NCBI RefSeq assembly: GCF_029581275.1
Contig: NZ_CP120742.1
Location: 470,501 to 534,500, forward strand
Direction of reading: 5' to 3'
DNA length: 64,000 nucleotides
Origin: Micromonospora sp. WMMD1155
Lineage (GTDB): Bacteria > Actinomycetota > Actinomycetes > Mycobacteriales > Micromonosporaceae
A model generated the notes under the pieces. It saw only the letters and a list, made by a program, of their open reading frames with translations, was not told where the DNA came from and made no database searches. Below are positions 52,791 to 62,320 of the stretch, piece by piece. The translations under genes and the position numbers were made by a program. Each line of letters starts with the position of its first letter. The first letter of the stretch is position 1.

Positions 52791-53287
52791 CTGTTCGGCC
52801 CTCGCGGGGTTGCGGTGGTGGGGCTGGGGCGACCGCCCCCGGCTCCGGGCGGTCAGGCTTGATCCCTCCGCCGGGCACGGTCGCCCCAGCCCCCCGGTCA
52901 CGGCTCGCCCGCAGGTTCCAGTCCAGTCCCGATGGAGTACGCCGCATCTCCTGATCCGCACCGCGCGCTTCATGGTCCACTCGGATTTCAGGAAGTCGGC
53001 CTGTCAATGCGCTCGGATACCGCGACTTCAAGGAACGCGAGTCGATCATGCCGGTTCGCCTCGCAGTACGACTCGCTGATGCGGTCATGAGGTCTGCCGT
53101 TCGGCCGTCGCGGGGACGGCGTCGTCGTGATCGACTCCGTCTCGCCGATCTGGGGGTTTCCGGCGGCGGTGATGCCGCCACATCGACGACCCGGAGTGGA
53201 TCACGCAGACAGCACTCGTAGTCCGGTTCAAGCGCCCGACGCCGGGTAGCAGTCCTTCGAGACGGCGCTGACGAGGGGACGAGGGAC
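52791..53287. other. 497-bp gene-free stretch with repeat A copy 3
   Basis: No open frame here shows coding character on either strand. At 52971-53050 it holds a degraded third copy of repeat A: CATGGTCCACTCG (52971-52983) and CGAGTCGATCATG (53038-53050) as ends, with GGAAGTCGG and GCGACTTC inside. At 53269-53284 a purine-rich GACGAGGGGACGAGGG serves as the ribosome site of the alcohol dehydrogenase. Confidence 0.7.
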
Positions 53288-54472
53288 ATGAAGGCACTGA
53301 CCTGGCAGGGCAAGCGGGACGTACGGGTCGAGGAGGTGCCGGATCCTCGGATCGAGGCCCCGACCGACGCGATCGTGAAGATCACCTCGACCGCGATCTG
53401 CGGTTCCGACCTGCACCTGTACGAGGTTCTCGGGCCGTACCTGAAGCCCGGTGACGTGCTGGGCCACGAGCCGATGGGCATCGTCGAGGAGGTCGGGTCG
53501 GAGGTGACCGGGCTCAAGCCGGGCGACCGGGTGGTGGTGCCGTTCAACATCGCCTGCGGCAGTTGCTGGATGTGTTCGCGCCAGCTCTACGCGCAGTGCG
53601 AGACCACCCAGGTCACCAGCGAGGGCAAGGGTGCGGCCCTGTTCGGTTACACCTCGCTCTACGGTTCGGTGCCGGGCGGGCAGGCCGAGTACCTGCGCGT
53701 ACCGCAGGCCCACTTCGGGCCGATCAAGATCCCTGAGACCGGCGCCGACGAGCGCTACCTGTACCTGTCCGACATCCTGCCGACCGCCTGGCAGGCGGTG
53801 AAGTACGCCGACACCCCACCCGGCGGCACCCTGGCCGTCTTCGGGTTGGGCCCGGTGGGGCAGTTCTGCGCGCGAATCGGTCGTCACCTCGGCGCGGGCC
53901 GGGTGATCGGGTTGGACCTGGTGCCGGAGCGGCTGGAGTTGGCCCGTCGGCACGGCATCGAGGTGCTGGACGTGCGTGAGCTGTCCGACGTGCCGGGCGC
54001 GCTGATCGACCTGGTGGACGGGCGGGGCCCGGACGCGGTGATCGACGCGGTCGGGATGGAGGCGCACGGTTCGCCGGTGGGCAAGCTGGCCCACGCCGCC
54101 GTCGGTCTGCTGCCGGACAAGGTGGCGCAGACGATGACCGACCGGGCGGGCATGGACCGGCTGTCCGTCCTGCACGCGGCGGTCAAGGGGGTGCGGCGCG
54201 GCGGCACCGTGTCGGTCTCCGGGGTGTACGGCGGGGAGGCGGACCCGATGCCGCTGATGGAGATGTTCGACCGGGGCGTCCAACTGCGGATGGGGCAGTG
54301 CCACGTGCGCCGCTGGACCGACGAGATCCTGCCGCTGCTCGCCCGCGACGACGATCCGCTGGGCGTCGAGGACCTGCGTACCCATCGGGTGCCGCTGGCT
54401 CGGGCGCCGCAGGCGTACGAGATGTTCCAGAAGAAGGAGGACGGCTGCATCAAGGTCGTGCTCGAACCGTGA
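53288..54472 (+). CDS. Zinc-dependent alcohol dehydrogenase (formaldehyde-dismutase/FDH-like)
   Basis: A 394-residue medium-chain dehydrogenase. It has the catalytic zinc site CGSDLHLYE and GHEPMGIVEEVG, structural-zinc cysteines in CGSCWMCSRQLYAQC and the NAD-binding VFGLGPVGQF. The insertion FGYTSLYGSVPGGQAEYLRV and the length match glutathione-independent formaldehyde-dehydrogenase-like enzymes. The substrate is an alcohol or aldehyde. Many actinobacterial copies follow the same pattern. It lies 55 bases before the SDR gene. Confidence 0.92.
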   Translation: MKALTWQGKRDVRVEEVPDPRIEAPTDAIVKITSTAICGSDLHLYEVLGPYLKPGDVLGHEPMGIVEEVGSEVTGLKPGDRVVVPFNIACGSCWMCSRQLYAQCETTQVTSEGKGAALFGYTSLYGSVPGGQAEYLRVPQAHFGPIKIPETGADERYLYLSDILPTAWQAVKYADTPPGGTLAVFGLGPVGQFCARIGRHLGAGRVIGLDLVPERLELARRHGIEVLDVRELSDVPGALIDLVDGRGPDAVIDAVGMEAHGSPVGKLAHAAVGLLPDKVAQTMTDRAGMDRLSVLHAAVKGVRRGGTVSVSGVYGGEADPMPLMEMFDRGVQLRMGQCHVRRWTDEILPLLARDDDPLGVEDLRTHRVPLARAPQAYEMFQKKEDGCIKVVLEP

Positions 54473-54482
54473 GTGCCAGGAG

Positions 54483-54524
54483 TGAGCCGGGGTTGCGAGC
54501 CCCGCAGTCACGAACGCAGCCGGT
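54483..54524 (+). repeat. Possible dispersed intergenic motif
   Basis: The 55-bp gap between the alcohol dehydrogenase and SDR genes reads GAGCCGGGGTTGCGAGCCCC and then GCAGTCACGAACGCAGCC, with a GGGGTTGCGAGCCCC hairpin core. I recall similar strings repeated between Micromonospora genes but cannot verify it here, because only one copy lies in the window. Confidence 0.3.
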
Positions 54525-54527
54525 GCC

Positions 54528-55457
54528 GTGAGCCGGGTGGTGGTGGTCGTCGGCGCGACCAGCGGGATCGGCCGGGCGACGGCCCGGGCGTTCGCCGAGC
54601 GCGGCGACCGCCTGGTCCTGGCCGCCCGCGCCACCACGACCCTGACGGAGGTACGCGCGGAGTGCGCAGCCGTCGAGGTGCTGACCGTGCCGACCGACGT
54701 CACCGAGCCGGGTGCCCTGGACGCTCTCGCGGACGCGGCACTGGACCGCTTCGGTCGCGTCGACGTGTGGGTGCACACGGCCGCGGTGATGGCGTACGGG
54801 CGCTTCGACGAGCTGCCCGGGCGGGTCTTCGACCAGGTGGTGCGGACCGACCTGCTCGGCGCCGCCGAGTCGGTGCGGGTGGCGCTGCGGCACTTCCGGG
54901 CGGTCGGGGCGGGCACCGTGGTCGTCACCGGTTCGGTGCTCGGGCACATCACCGCGCCGTACATGAGCGCGTACGTGGCGAGCAAGTGGGGGTTGCAGGG
55001 TCTGCTTCGGACGGTGCAGCAGGAGTTGCGGGACAGCCCCCGCATCCGGCTCAGTCTGGTCAACCCCGGCAGCGTGGACACTCCCGTGTACCAGCAGGCG
55101 GCGAACTATCTGGGCCGGATCGGGCGACCGCCCCCGCCGGTGGCGAGCCCGCAGCGGGTGGCCCGGGCCATCGTGCACTGTGTGGACCGGCCCCGCCGGG
55201 AGGTCTCCGTGGGCCGGCTCAACGTGCTGCTGCGAGCCGGTTTCACCGTACTCCCGGGGGTTTACGACGTTCTGGTCGGGCCGTTGATGCGGGCGGCGGG
55301 CCTGAGTGGACGGCCGGTCGCCGCGCACGACGGCTCGGTCTTCGCGCCGAACGCGGACGGCGAGGCGGTACGCGGCGGTCACCTGCCTGACCTGCGGCAG
55401 CTCGCCCGCCACCTGCCCGGCCCGGTCGGCGCGGTGCTACGGAGACGGTTCAGCTGA
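54528..55457 (+). CDS. SDR-family oxidoreductase
   Basis: A 309-residue short-chain dehydrogenase. The cofactor motif is VVVGATSGIGRATARAF (TGxxxGIG-like); the catalytic Ser is in VVTGSVLG and the Tyr-x3-Lys is YVASK in YMSAYVASKWGLQGL. A C-terminal extension past residue 250 carries hydrophobic segments found in membrane-associated SDRs. GTG 54528 is the start. The substrate is unknown. Confidence 0.9.
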   Translation: MSRVVVVVGATSGIGRATARAFAERGDRLVLAARATTTLTEVRAECAAVEVLTVPTDVTEPGALDALADAALDRFGRVDVWVHTAAVMAYGRFDELPGRVFDQVVRTDLLGAAESVRVALRHFRAVGAGTVVVTGSVLGHITAPYMSAYVASKWGLQGLLRTVQQELRDSPRIRLSLVNPGSVDTPVYQQAANYLGRIGRPPPPVASPQRVARAIVHCVDRPRREVSVGRLNVLLRAGFTVLPGVYDVLVGPLMRAAGLSGRPVAAHDGSVFAPNADGEAVRGGHLPDLRQLARHLPGPVGAVLRRRFS

Positions 55458-55570
55458 CCTGTTCGGGACTGTTCGGGACCACGATCGGGGGCATCATGCA
55501 TCGATCAACTCGCCTAGTGTGGTGGGCCAGCAAGCGCTCTGGCGCACCACGATGGGGGAGACGATCGACC

Positions 55571-56575
55571 ATGCGACTGAACCGCAGGACCGCACTCGGC
55601 CTGGGCACGGTGGCCACCGCCGGCACGGTGTTGGGCACCGCCGCCCCGGCCGGCGCCGCCGAGAGCACCGAGGTCTCCCCGACCACTCCCGCCCGGGCCG
55701 CCCGCCGGGTGGCCACCGTCTTCGCCAAGCACAGCGTCGAGGCCGGTGGCAACTGGCAGGCGTACGTCAGCGTGGCCGACCCGGCCGGGTCGCCGGTGGT
55801 GGCGGTGCAGGCCGACGCGGACCGGCGGATCGAGGCGTACAGCGTCAACAAGATCGCGGTCGCCACGGCGGTGCTGGACAAGGTCGACCGGGGGCTGCTC
55901 ACCCTGGACCAGCAGGTCGAGGTGTCCGCGGCGATCGTCGTGCCGGGCGGTGACGGCATCTTCAGCCTGGACGGCGCGTACCCGAGCCTGGTGACCCTCG
56001 GGCACGTGCTGGCCAACCTGTTGACCGTCTCGGACGACACGGCGGTGCGGCTGTGCGGGCTGGTCGCGCCCGCCGCCGAGATCAACTCCATCCTGGTCGC
56101 CAAGGGTTTCCCGAACACCCAGGTCCAGCCGGTGGCCAACCCGAACCGGTTCTTCCTCGGCACCAGCACCCCGCGCGAGACGCACGACCTGCTGCGCGCC
56201 CTGGTCGCCGGCACGCTGCTCTCCCCCGCCTCGACGACCTACCTGTTGGGGCTCCTGCGTTCCCCGGTGGCGTTCACCGACGGCATCCGGCGCACCATGT
56301 CGTCGGACGACCGGGCGCGGATCGCCACCAAGGCCGGCTGGTTCGCCGACGCCCGCCACGAGGCCGGAGTGATCTTCGACCGCGCCGGGGCGGCGGTGCT
56401 CACCTACGCGCTCTTCGCCGACGGGCAGGCCGACCCGGATGACTTCGGCGCCACCCACCCGGCGGTGCAGGCCCGGGCCGCGATGGGCCCCAAGTTCCTG
56501 GCCGCGGTGGACCGGATCGCGGGCGTGGGCAGGACGTTCCGGATCACCGCCCGGCGGCCCAGCAACGGCGGCTGA
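55571..56575 (+). CDS. Class A beta-lactamase-like serine hydrolase, Tat-exported
   Basis: A 334-residue exported protein. The signal MRLNRRTALGLGTVATAG has twin arginines and an AGAA cleavage region. The penicilloyl-serine fold is shown by SVNK (SxxK, nucleophile), SDD in place of SDN, and KAG in place of KTG. Altered second and third motifs mean lactam hydrolysis cannot be assumed; an esterase or peptidase role is possible. ATG 55571 is chosen to start the signal peptide. A hairpin follows at 56586-56615. Confidence 0.85.
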   Translation: MRLNRRTALGLGTVATAGTVLGTAAPAGAAESTEVSPTTPARAARRVATVFAKHSVEAGGNWQAYVSVADPAGSPVVAVQADADRRIEAYSVNKIAVATAVLDKVDRGLLTLDQQVEVSAAIVVPGGDGIFSLDGAYPSLVTLGHVLANLLTVSDDTAVRLCGLVAPAAEINSILVAKGFPNTQVQPVANPNRFFLGTSTPRETHDLLRALVAGTLLSPASTTYLLGLLRSPVAFTDGIRRTMSSDDRARIATKAGWFADARHEAGVIFDRAGAAVLTYALFADGQADPDDFGATHPAVQARAAMGPKFLAAVDRIAGVGRTFRITARRPSNGG

Positions 56576-56585
56576 CCGGGGTTGC

Positions 56586-56615
56586 GGGTCGGTCGCCACT
56601 GACGGTGACCGACCC
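56586..56615. terminator. Hairpin after the beta-lactamase-like gene
   Basis: GGGTCGGTC (56586-56594) pairs with GACCGACCC (56607-56615), extendable by three inner pairs around a 6-base loop. It lies 10 bases after the stop codon. There is no U-tract. Confidence 0.65.
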
Positions 56616-56688
56616 GGCCCGGCGACCGCCGGGGCACGGGTCCGTTCGGGTGGCTACCGTGTAGGGCGGACACGTCGGAGGGACGGCA

Positions 56689-57834
56689 ATGGCACGAACG
56701 CAGAGCACTGACGTCGAACGGTCGCTCGGACGGCGGATGCGGGGCGTGGCCGGGCTGGCCGCGCTGGCCGGCCTGGCCTGGGTGGCCCGGGATGTGCCGG
56801 CGGCGCTCGGCGGCCGGCTCAGCGGGGCCCGAGCCGAACGCGCGGCCCGCTCGCCCCAGTTCCGCGACGGCACCTTCCACAACCAGGCCGGCACCCGCAC
56901 GATGGTCGCCGAGCCGGGCCGCAACCTGGTCCGCGAGCTGATCTTCGGCAAGCAGAAGCGGCGCCCGACCACACCCGTGCCGCTGCTGCGCCCGAGCACC
57001 CCGCCCGGGCCCGTCGACGCCGCCGACGAGCTGAACATCGTCTGGTACGGGCACGCCTCGACGCTGATCGAGATCGAGGGCCGACGGGTGCTGCTCGACC
57101 CGGTGTGGAGCGAACGATGCTCCCCCTCCGGTCTGGTCGGCCCCCGCCGTCTGCACGAGCCACCGGTGGGCATCGACGAGCTGCCCCCGCTGGACGCCAT
57201 CCTGATCTCGCACGACCACTACGACCACCTCGACATGGCCACCGTGCGGGCGCTGCTCGCCGGGCAGTCCGCGCCGTTCCTGGTGCCGCTCGGGGTGGGA
57301 GCACACCTGGACCGCTGGGGCGTACCCACCGAACGGATCATCGAACTGGACTGGTCCGAGTCGCACCGGGTCGCCGGGCTGGAGATCACCGCGACCGCCG
57401 CCCAGCACTTCTCCGGTCGGGGGCTGCGCCGCGACGGCACGCTCTGGAGTTCCTGGGTGGTGGCCGGGGCCCGCCGCAAGGTCTTCTACACCGGCGACTC
57501 GGGCTACTTCGACGGGTACGCGGCGATCGGCGCCGCCCACGGGCCGTTCGACGTGACGCTGATGCAGATCGGCGCGTACGACCGGGCCTGGCCGACCATC
57601 CACATGTTCCCCGAGGAGGCGGTCGACGCCCACCTCGACCTGCGCGGCGGGCTGTTCGTCCCGGTGCACTGGGCGACGTTCAACCTGGCCCTGCACGACT
57701 GGTCCGAGCCGGTCGACCGGCTGTGGGCCGAGGCGAAGGCCCGCGACGTACGGCTGGCCGTGCCCCGCCCCGGCGAGCGGGTCGTGGTCGACGAGCCGCC
57801 CGCCGTCGACGGCTGGTGGCAGGCCGTCGCCTGA
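56689..57834 (+). CDS. Metallo-beta-lactamase-fold hydrolase (NAPE-PLD-like)
   Basis: A 381-residue MBL protein. A hydrophobic N-terminal stretch (about 17-35, GVAGLAALAGLAWVA) may anchor it to the membrane. The metal motif is HDHYDHLD, with later ligands in TAAQHFSGRG, YTGDSGYFDG and PVHWATF. This arrangement, together with ILISHDHYDH and LPLLG-type loops, matches the N-acyl-phosphatidylethanolamine phospholipase D-like and UlaG-like branch. ATG 56689 follows GGAGGG. A phosphodiesterase role is likely. Confidence 0.88.
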   Translation: MARTQSTDVERSLGRRMRGVAGLAALAGLAWVARDVPAALGGRLSGARAERAARSPQFRDGTFHNQAGTRTMVAEPGRNLVRELIFGKQKRRPTTPVPLLRPSTPPGPVDAADELNIVWYGHASTLIEIEGRRVLLDPVWSERCSPSGLVGPRRLHEPPVGIDELPPLDAILISHDHYDHLDMATVRALLAGQSAPFLVPLGVGAHLDRWGVPTERIIELDWSESHRVAGLEITATAAQHFSGRGLRRDGTLWSSWVVAGARRKVFYTGDSGYFDGYAAIGAAHGPFDVTLMQIGAYDRAWPTIHMFPEEAVDAHLDLRGGLFVPVHWATFNLALHDWSEPVDRLWAEAKARDVRLAVPRPGERVVVDEPPAVDGWWQAVA

Positions 57835-57902
57835 CGGTCCCGGCCCGCGGTGCGGCCCTCCGGCCTGGTCTGGTCAGAGCGGGCCGGCCTGAGCCCGTCG
57901 GG

Positions 57903-59414
57903 TCAGAGCACGAAGGCGTCGGTCCAGAGGGCGCCGGAGCGGCCGGAGAGCGCGTCCAGCATGGCCACCGCCTGCCCGTCGGTGAGCTGCGCGACGAAGT
58001 CCACGATGGCCCGCCCGCGGGCGCGACCGATCCGGTCCGGGATGCGCGGGTGCAGCTCGGCCTCGGCCAACTCGACCAGGTCGTGCAGTCGGCGGGGCAG
58101 CCGGGACTCCTCCGCCGGGTCGAGCAGCCACTCCCAGAGCGCCTCGACCAGGGTGCCCAGCAGCCGGGCCTGGCCGCGCTGGTGCAGGGCGAGATCCGGG
58201 CGGGCCAGCACGAACCGGTGGTGGACGAACTTGAGCACCTGCACCTCGTGCCACTGCGCGCAGCCCAGCAGCACGTACCCGGAGCGCACCGACGGCTGGT
58301 CGGTCACGGTGATGGCCTCGACGAAACGGGTGGACCAGCGGGCGGAGAACCGCGCCACGTACTGCTCGGCCTCGATCGAGCCGTCGAACGGCATCGCCAG
58401 CAGCCCGTCGACCAACTCCTCGCGGACGTGCTCGACGGCGGCGGCGAACGCGTCGTCGTCGGCGATCCAGGCGTCCTTGCGGTGCAGTTGTCGCCGCAAC
58501 CGCTCGATCGCCGCCCCGGGCCGCCGCGCCGACGTGGCCAGCGCCGCGTCGGTGATCGCCCGGAAGTGCCCACTCTCGCGCTGCCACGCCATCAGCTCGG
58601 CGGAGACCGAGCCCTGTTGGAGCACACCGACCCGGTAGAAGTCCTCGACGTCGTGGATGGCGTACGCGATGTCGTCGGCGGTGTCCATCACCGACGCCTC
58701 GACGGTCTGCTGCCAGTCCGGGATGCGGCCGGCGAACGGCTCCCGGGCCTGGCGCAGGTCGTCGAGTTCCGTCCGGTACGCGCCGAACTTCGACGAGCCG
58801 CTCTCCGGGTCGTCCGGTGGCGGTGTGGCCCCGCGTGGCGGCGGGTCCATCGTGCGCGGGTGCGGGTCCGGGTGGTCCAGCCGGGTCCACGGGTACTTGA
58901 GCATCGCCGCGCGGACGGCGGCGGTCAGGTCCAGCCCGGTGGTGGCCGCGCCGCGGATCTCGGTGCTGGTGACGATCCGGTACGACTGGGCGTTGCCCTC
59001 GAAACCGTCGGCCAGGCCGAGCCGCTGGCGGGCCAGCCGGTCCAGCACCCGCTCCCCCAGGTGCCCGAACGGCGGGTGGCCGAGGTCGTGGGCGAGGGCT
59101 GCGGCCTCCACCACGTCGGGGTCGAGGCCACCGAGCTTGTCCAGCAGGTCACACCACCGGTCGTCGGCCGTCAACCGCTCGGCGATCGCCCGGGCCACCT
59201 GGGCGACCTTCAGGCTGTGGGTGAGGCGGTTGTGCACCAGCAGCCCGGAGCCGACCGGGCTGATCACCTGGGTCACACCGCCCAGGCGGGCGAAGAACGG
59301 TGAGCCGACGATCCGGTCCCGGTCGGCACGGAACGGGTTGGCCGTCAGGTCGCCGAGGGCCCGGGCGCTGCCGCCGAAGAGCCGCCGGGCGCGCGGCTCC
59401 GCAGGTGTTTCCAT
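57903..59414 (-). CDS. dgt: Deoxyguanosinetriphosphate triphosphohydrolase
   Basis: A 503-residue HD-domain enzyme removing triphosphate from dGTP. The HD motif appears as HNRLTHSLKVAQVAR and then HDLGHPPFGHLGE (near 108-117), with GLDLTAAVR and later DTADDIAYAIHDVEDF carrying the last metal Asp. ATG 59414 begins METPAEPRARRLFGG; the frame extends 19 codons upstream without support. Such enzymes control dNTP pools and can limit phage. Its neighbour Tex is divergent. Confidence 0.93.
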   Translation of the reverse strand: METPAEPRARRLFGGSARALGDLTANPFRADRDRIVGSPFFARLGGVTQVISPVGSGLLVHNRLTHSLKVAQVARAIAERLTADDRWCDLLDKLGGLDPDVVEAAALAHDLGHPPFGHLGERVLDRLARQRLGLADGFEGNAQSYRIVTSTEIRGAATTGLDLTAAVRAAMLKYPWTRLDHPDPHPRTMDPPPRGATPPPDDPESGSSKFGAYRTELDDLRQAREPFAGRIPDWQQTVEASVMDTADDIAYAIHDVEDFYRVGVLQQGSVSAELMAWQRESGHFRAITDAALATSARRPGAAIERLRRQLHRKDAWIADDDAFAAAVEHVREELVDGLLAMPFDGSIEAEQYVARFSARWSTRFVEAITVTDQPSVRSGYVLLGCAQWHEVQVLKFVHHRFVLARPDLALHQRGQARLLGTLVEALWEWLLDPAEESRLPRRLHDLVELAEAELHPRIPDRIGRARGRAIVDFVAQLTDGQAVAMLDALSGRSGALWTDAFVL

Positions 59415-59569
59415 GATCGCCACGCTAGCGCAGGCCGGGCGGGACCGCCGCCGGGTCACCCGGCCGGGCACGGCGGTTCGGTCTGCCGCCCCGGCCGGGC
59501 GCGGCGACAGCGGCCGGGGCCGCCCGGCAGAATGCAGGCCGTACCCACTCCCGAAGGCGGATCGAGATC

Positions 59570-61999
59570 GTGACCCAGTCTGTTCATCAGCGGATCGCCG
59601 ACGAGCTCGGCGTGGCCGAGCGTCAGGTGCGGGCGGCCGTCGAGCTGCTCGACGGCGGCGCCACCGTGCCGTTCATCGCCCGCTACCGCAAGGAGGCCAC
59701 CGGCCTGCTCGACGACACCCAGCTGCGCACCCTGGAGGAGCGGCTGCGCTACCTGCGCGAGCTGGACGAGCGGCGGGCCGCCGTGCTGGAGTCGATCCGC
59801 ACCCAGGGCAAGCTCGACGAGGCCCTGGAAGCGCAGATCATGGCCGCCGACTCGAAGTCCCGGCTGGAGGACATCTACCTGCCGTACAAGCCCAAGCGGC
59901 GGACGCGGGCGCAGATCGCCCGCGAGGCCGGGTTGGCCCCGCTGGCCGAGTCGCTGCTGGCCGACCCCACCCAGGACCCGCGCGCCACCGCCGCCGGGTT
60001 CGTCGACGAGGACAAGGGCGTCGCGGACGCCGCCGCCGCGCTGGAGGGCGCGCGGGCGATCCTCATCGAGACCTTCGCGGAGGACGCCGACCTCATCGGC
60101 ACGCTGCGTGAGCAGATGTGGTCGCGGGGTCGTCTGGTTTCCCGGGTACGCGACGGCCAGGAGACCGCCGGTGCCAAGTTCGCCGACTACTTCGACTTCT
60201 CCGAGCCGTACCCGACGTTGCCCTCGCACCGGATCCTGGCCATGTTCCGGGGCGAGAAGGAGGGTGTGCTCGACCTGACCATGGATCCGGAGGAGGCCGG
60301 CGACGCGGACGCCGTACCGACCGGACCCAGCCGGTACGAGGCGGCCATCGCCGGACGGTTCGGGGTGTCCGACGCCGGGCGACCGGCCGACCGCTGGTTG
60401 ACCGACACCGTGCGGTGGGCGTGGCGCACCCGGATCCTCATCCACCTCGGCGCGGACCTGCGGTTGCGGTTGTGGCAGGCGGCCGAGGAGGAGGCGGTGC
60501 GGGTCTTCGCGACGAACCTGCGGGACCTGCTGCTGGCCGCGCCGGCCGGCACCCGGCCCACGATGGGTCTGGACCCGGGCCTGCGGACCGGTGTGAAGGT
60601 GGCCGTGGTGGACGCCACCGGCAAGGTGCTCGCCACCGACACCATCTACCCGCACGAGCCCCGTCGGCAGTGGGACGCGTCGATCGAGACCCTGGCCCGG
60701 CTGGCCGGCACGCACGGGGTGGAGCTGGTGGCGATCGGCAACGGCACCGCCTCGCGGGAGACCGACAAGCTGGCCGGCGACCTGATCAAGAAGTATCCGC
60801 AGCTGAACCTGACCAAGGTGATGGTCTCCGAGGCGGGCGCGTCGGTCTACTCCGCGTCCGCGTACGCCTCGCAGGAGCTGCCCGGCATGGACGTGTCGCT
60901 GCGCGGCGCGGTCTCCATCGCCCGGCGGCTCCAGGACCCGCTCGCCGAGCTGGTGAAGATCGACCCACGGTCGATCGGGGTGGGGCAGTACCAGCACGAC
61001 CTGTCCGAGGTGAAGCTGTCCCGGTCGCTCGACGCGGTCGTGGAGGACTGCGTGAACGCCGTCGGCGTGGACGTCAACACCGCGTCCGCGCCGCTGTTGA
61101 CCCGGGTCTCCGGGATCGGGGCCGGGCTCGCGGAGAACATCGTCCTGCACCGGGACGCCAACGGGCCGTTCCGGTCGCGTTCCGAGCTGAAGAAGGTGGC
61201 ACGGCTCGGCCCGAAGGCGTTCGAGCAGTGCGCCGGCTTCCTGCGCATCCCCGACGGCGACGACCCGCTGGATTCGTCGAGCGTGCACCCGGAGGCGTAC
61301 CCGGTGGTGCGCCGGATCCTCGCCAGCACCGGTCAGGACCTCCGCTCGGTGATCGGCAAGAGCGGGATCCTGCGCGGGCTTCGGGCCACCGACTTCGTCG
61401 ACGAGCGGTTCGGCCTGCCCACCGTCACCGACATCCTCGCCGAGTTGGAGAAGCCGGGCCGCGACCCTCGGCCCGAGTTCCGCACCGCCACCTTCGTCGA
61501 GGGCGTGGAGAAGATCAGCGACCTGACGCCGGGCATGGTGCTCGAAGGCGTCGTCACCAACGTGGCCGCGTTCGGCGCGTTCGTCGACGTCGGGGTGCAC
61601 CAGGACGGGCTCGTGCACGTCTCGGCCATGTCCCGGACCTTCGTTAAGGACCCCCGTGAGGTGGTGAAGTCCGGTGACGTGGTCAAGGTCCGGGTGCTCG
61701 ACGTGGACGTACCCCGCAAGCGCATCTCGTTGACCCTGCGCCTGGAGGACGAGCCCGGCGTCGCCGGTGGTGGCCGGACGAGCCAGGAAGGTCGCGGCGG
61801 CCCGGCGCAGCGCGGACCGCAGGGCGGTCGTGGCGGTCAGCAGGGCGGACGTGGCCCGCAGGACCAGCGCGGCGGCCAGGGTCGACGCGGCGGCCAGCAG
61901 CAGGGTCGCGGTGGCGGTCAGCAGCAGGGTCGCGGCGGCGGTCCGGCGCCGGCCAACGACGCGATGGCAGAGGCCCTACGCCGCGCCGGGCTGGCCTGA
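59570..61999 (+). CDS. tex: Tex-family transcription accessory protein with RGG-like tail
   Basis: An 809-residue nucleic-acid-binding protein. It has the Tex N-terminal helical region ([20 protein letters not shown]), the YqgF-like RNase-H fold ([21 protein letters not shown]), helix-hairpin-helix repeats ([13 protein letters not shown]) and a C-terminal S1 domain (about 649-723: [20 protein letters not shown]). Residues about 728-795 form an unusual Gly/Gln/Arg-rich tail with GRGG and QQGRGGG units. GTG 59570 follows GAAGGCGG. Tex binds RNA and RNA polymerase and supports transcription. Confidence 0.95.
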   Translation: MTQSVHQRIADELGVAERQVRAAVELLDGGATVPFIARYRKEATGLLDDTQLRTLEERLRYLRELDERRAAVLESIRTQGKLDEALEAQIMAADSKSRLEDIYLPYKPKRRTRAQIAREAGLAPLAESLLADPTQDPRATAAGFVDEDKGVADAAAALEGARAILIETFAEDADLIGTLREQMWSRGRLVSRVRDGQETAGAKFADYFDFSEPYPTLPSHRILAMFRGEKEGVLDLTMDPEEAGDADAVPTGPSRYEAAIAGRFGVSDAGRPADRWLTDTVRWAWRTRILIHLGADLRLRLWQAAEEEAVRVFATNLRDLLLAAPAGTRPTMGLDPGLRTGVKVAVVDATGKVLATDTIYPHEPRRQWDASIETLARLAGTHGVELVAIGNGTASRETDKLAGDLIKKYPQLNLTKVMVSEAGASVYSASAYASQELPGMDVSLRGAVSIARRLQDPLAELVKIDPRSIGVGQYQHDLSEVKLSRSLDAVVEDCVNAVGVDVNTASAPLLTRVSGIGAGLAENIVLHRDANGPFRSRSELKKVARLGPKAFEQCAGFLRIPDGDDPLDSSSVHPEAYPVVRRILASTGQDLRSVIGKSGILRGLRATDFVDERFGLPTVTDILAELEKPGRDPRPEFRTATFVEGVEKISDLTPGMVLEGVVTNVAAFGAFVDVGVHQDGLVHVSAMSRTFVKDPREVVKSGDVVKVRVLDVDVPRKRISLTLRLEDEPGVAGGGRTSQEGRGGPAQRGPQGGRGGQQGGRGPQDQRGGQGRRGGQQQGRGGGQQQGRGGGPAPANDAMAEALRRAGLA

Positions 62000-62039
62000 C
62001 TGGTCAGCCCTCTCCGACGCCTCGGCCCTCCGACGCCTC

Positions 62040-62073
62040 GCCCCTCGATCACGTGGTTGCGTGGTCGAGGGGC
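62040..62073 (+). terminator. Hairpin terminator after tex
   Basis: GCCCCTCGATCACG (62040-62053) pairs with CGTGGTCGAGGGGC (62060-62073) with one wobble around a 6-base loop. It lies 40 bases after the tex stop. It lacks a U-tract, like other hairpins in the window. Confidence 0.75.
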
Positions 62074-62117
62074 CGCGTGGCCGGGGCCGAGTGGTCCACG
62101 GGGGTGGCGGGCCCTGT

Positions 62118-62214
62118 GGAGCTGATGTCGTAAACGAATCGCAGTGTGTTCGTCGGTTTGGTCGCGGTTCATCGCGGGGTGATCGCCGGTTGATGTCGCA
62201 GACGATTCAGCTCC
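62118..62214. repeat. Repeat C element (97 bp)
   Basis: The outer ends GGAGCTGA (62118-62125) and TCAGCTCC (62207-62214) are inverted, while ATGTCGTAAACGAATC and ATGTCGCAGACGATTC next to them are direct repeats. One arm is also found at 4611-4638. The mix of inverted and direct repeats suggests a small mobile or regulatory element. Nothing in this 315-bp gap codes for protein. Confidence 0.6.
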
Positions 62215-62320
62215 ATACGGCGGCCGCAGCGACCCCGGGGGGCGAAGGCGACCAGTGGGGCGGGCGGGTGAAATCGGCTCGCGTGCTCGCGGGGTTCGGG
62301 GCGATGATCTCGGGGTGAAG

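Noticed and set aside
53228..55081. 617-codon open frame antisense to the alcohol dehydrogenase and SDR genes
   Set aside because: It spans two well-supported genes and has no domain content of its own.
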